A stretch of DNA of 62,817 bases, from positions 1 through 62,817 of the forward strand of contig NZ_AONC01000061.1 of assembly GCF_000585215.1 (NCBI RefSeq), read 5' to 3'. This document shows, in pieces, positions 61,700 through 62,817 of this stretch; position 1 is the first letter of the stretch; the number at the start of each line of letters is the position of its first letter. The DNA is from Imhoffiella purpurea. GTDB taxonomy: Bacteria > Pseudomonadota > Gammaproteobacteria > Chromatiales > Chromatiaceae. The notes beneath the pieces were generated by a model. It was not told where the DNA came from. It saw only the letters and a list, made by a program, of their open reading frames with translations, and did not search any database. The translations under genes and the position numbers were made by a program.

Positions 61700-62542
61700 A
61701 TGGTCAAAGACTTATCAATTATGCCAACTGGCACTATCGAAGCTTATATCAGTAGCGCCTACCAGATTCCTGTCCTGACCCCCGAGGAAGAACACAGCCT
61801 AGCCGTCCTGCACCGCGACAATGGAGACATGGCCGCAGCTAGACGCCTGGTGGTGTCGCATCTCAGATTCGTCATCCGGATTGCCCGCGGCTACATGGGG
61901 TATGGCTTACCTCTTCCCGATCTGATCCAGGAAGGCACTGTTGGACTTATGAAGGCCGTTCGCAGGTTCGAGCCGGACATGGGCGTCAGGCTGGTTTCGT
62001 TTGCTGTCCACTGGATCCGCGCCGAAATTCACGAGTACATTTTGCGCAACTGGCGCATCGTGAAAGTGGCGACGACCAAGGCGCAGCGCAAGCTCTTCTT
62101 CAACCTGAGAAGCTCGAAAAAACGCCTTGGCTGGTTCACGAAGCAAGAGGTCGAAGATGTCGCTGCCGACCTTGGGGTGAAGCCCGAAATCGTCATGCAG
62201 ATGGAATCTCGTCTGGCGAGTCAGGACCTGTCGTTCGATGGTCTCGAAGACGATGATGACGATGCCCCCTCGGCCCCATCGACGTACATCCCGGATGTAC
62301 GGATGGAACCCTCCCGACTGCTGGAGCGCGAAGACACAGATCGAAACCAAAAGGAACGCCTGCATGCTGCACTCGCTGGCCTAGACGATCGCAGCAAGAC
62401 CATACTCTATGAGCGTTGGCTGTCGGAGAAGAAACAGACCCTTCATGAGCTTGCAGAACAATTTGGCGTATCTGCCGAAAGAATCCGACAGATCGAAAAA
62501 AACGCGATGAAGAAGGTTCGGTTGCAGTTGGAAGCCGCCTGA
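61700..62542 (+). CDS. rpoH: RNA polymerase sigma factor RpoH (sigma-32)
   Basis: A 280-residue heat-shock sigma factor. Region 2 has VVSHLRFVIRIARGYMGYGLPLPDLIQEGTVGLMKAVRRF. The RpoH box QRKLFFNLR follows at about residue 132, which separates it from RpoD/RpoS. Region 4 ends LAEQFGVSAERIRQIEKNAMKKVRLQL. It should direct transcription of htpG, lon, clp genes and dnaK. The ATG at 61700 gives MVKDLSIMPTG; an ATG at 61721 is also possible. ftsEX, the usual upstream neighbours, are not here. Confidence 0.95.
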   Translation: MVKDLSIMPTGTIEAYISSAYQIPVLTPEEEHSLAVLHRDNGDMAAARRLVVSHLRFVIRIARGYMGYGLPLPDLIQEGTVGLMKAVRRFEPDMGVRLVSFAVHWIRAEIHEYILRNWRIVKVATTKAQRKLFFNLRSSKKRLGWFTKQEVEDVAADLGVKPEIVMQMESRLASQDLSFDGLEDDDDDAPSAPSTYIPDVRMEPSRLLEREDTDRNQKERLHAALAGLDDRSKTILYERWLSEKKQTLHELAEQFGVSAERIRQIEKNAMKKVRLQLEAA

Positions 62543-62599
62543 CACAGGTTTAGTCAGGATGTACATCGAACCTTATCAATTACACCACTATCCACAAGC

Positions 62600-62631
62600 C
62601 ACCTGACGAGAGAGCAACTCTCCGTCAGGTG
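62600..62631. terminator. Hairpin after rpoH
   Basis: Arms ACCTGACG and CGTCAGGT (62601-62608 and 62623-62630), extended by a GAGAG/CTCTC inner stem, form a strong hairpin about 60 nt after the rpoH stop. It lacks a clear U-tract on either strand, so termination is possible but not certain. Confidence 0.45.
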
Positions 62632-62724
62632 TGCTCATCCCAAACCCATTCCATCCTTCCCGTTGGCAAAAACAAACGGCTCTTGTTGGATTCATCGCAA
62701 GAGGTAGTGAACATTTTCCTTTGC

Positions 62725-62768
62725 ACAAAGAAGAAACCCCTGGCTCCTTATGGGAGTCAGGGGTTTCG
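62725..62768 (-). terminator. Intrinsic terminator of the rRNA operon
   Basis: On the minus strand a 15-bp stem with one G-T pair (arms 62733-62747 and 62752-62767, loop TTAT or its complement) is followed by CTTCTTTG. It lies 9 nt after the end of the 5S rRNA and fits a rho-independent terminator. Confidence 0.8.
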
Positions 62769-62775
62769 GGATAAA

Positions 62776-62817
62776 GCCCTGGCGGTGACCTACTTTCGCA
62801 TGGGGAGGCCCCACACT
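62776..62817 (-). rRNA. rrf: 5S rRNA, 3' end only
   Basis: On the minus strand AGTGTGGGGCCTCCCCATGC and then GCGAAAGTAGGTCACCGCC match the last 40 nt of bacterial 5S rRNA, with helix I and IV/V features. The gene continues past the right edge. An rRNA operon therefore enters from the right on the minus strand and ends just after rpoH. Confidence 0.93.

Overview
The window is GC-rich chromosomal DNA from a gammaproteobacterium, most likely a member of the Chromatiales (purple sulfur bacteria and relatives). The evidence is the conserved blocks tig-clpP-clpX-lon-hupB-tRNA-ppiD and rpsP-rimM-trmD-rplS, an orphan IscR with all four cluster ligands, and the overall codon use. No photosynthesis or sulfur-oxidation genes lie in the window, so the order-level assignment is inference. 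Genes are densely packed and mostly housekeeping. There is no prophage, complete insertion sequence or CRISPR array.

Layout. 1-7.3 kb (minus strand): protein-quality-control block with trigger factor, ClpP, ClpX, Lon, HU, tRNA-Val, tRNA-Asp and the start of PpiD. 7.4-16.4 kb (minus): acyl-CoA ligase, hemN, prmB, iscR, a DUF1249 protein, thioredoxin, adk, htpG. 16.7-21.2 kb: phosphoglucomutase, a PilZ protein, a membrane-anchored J-domain protein and a small unknown. 21.7-29.9 kb: LysR regulator divergent from a DMT exporter, an RND pump and its fusion protein divergent from a TetR regulator, trmO, and a truncated GGDEF gene. 29.9-33.4 kb (minus): sbcB and the rpsP operon. 33.9-39.1 kb: a VpsR-like enhancer-binding regulator, cydDC and a compound palindromic repeat. 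39.1-46.0 kb (minus): DUF1615 lipoprotein, a MrfB-like exonuclease, a small membrane protein, a MrfA-like helicase and an Fsr-like MFS exporter. 46.3-53.2 kb: PfkB-type adenosine kinase, an unknown helical protein, tsaB, glycerate 2-kinase, an NAD(P)-binding SDR, an HPF-like protein and an unknown. 53.7-61.3 kb (plus): a nine-gene Mrp-type antiporter operon. 61.7-62.8 kb: rpoH, then the 3' end of a 5S rRNA gene of an rRNA operon entering on the minus strand.

Most interesting. The Mrp-type operon runs E-F-G-DUF4040-B-C-D1-D2-D3. The last subunit (D3) has lost the TM5 glutamate present in D1 and D2. It carries an extra C-terminal tail ending in a peptidoglycan-binding domain, suggesting a cell-wall-tethered antiporter subunit. 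A perfect 26-bp inverted repeat sits in frame in the linker of that tail, and one arm of it recurs just after cydC. Other leads are a four-gene MrfA/MrfB repair cluster that includes a membrane protein and a lipoprotein, a J-protein that spans the membrane and ends in an NTF2-like domain, and a VpsR-like regulator with a non-canonical GAFTGA loop and an 11-C tract. There are also two complementary remnants of GGDEF genes.
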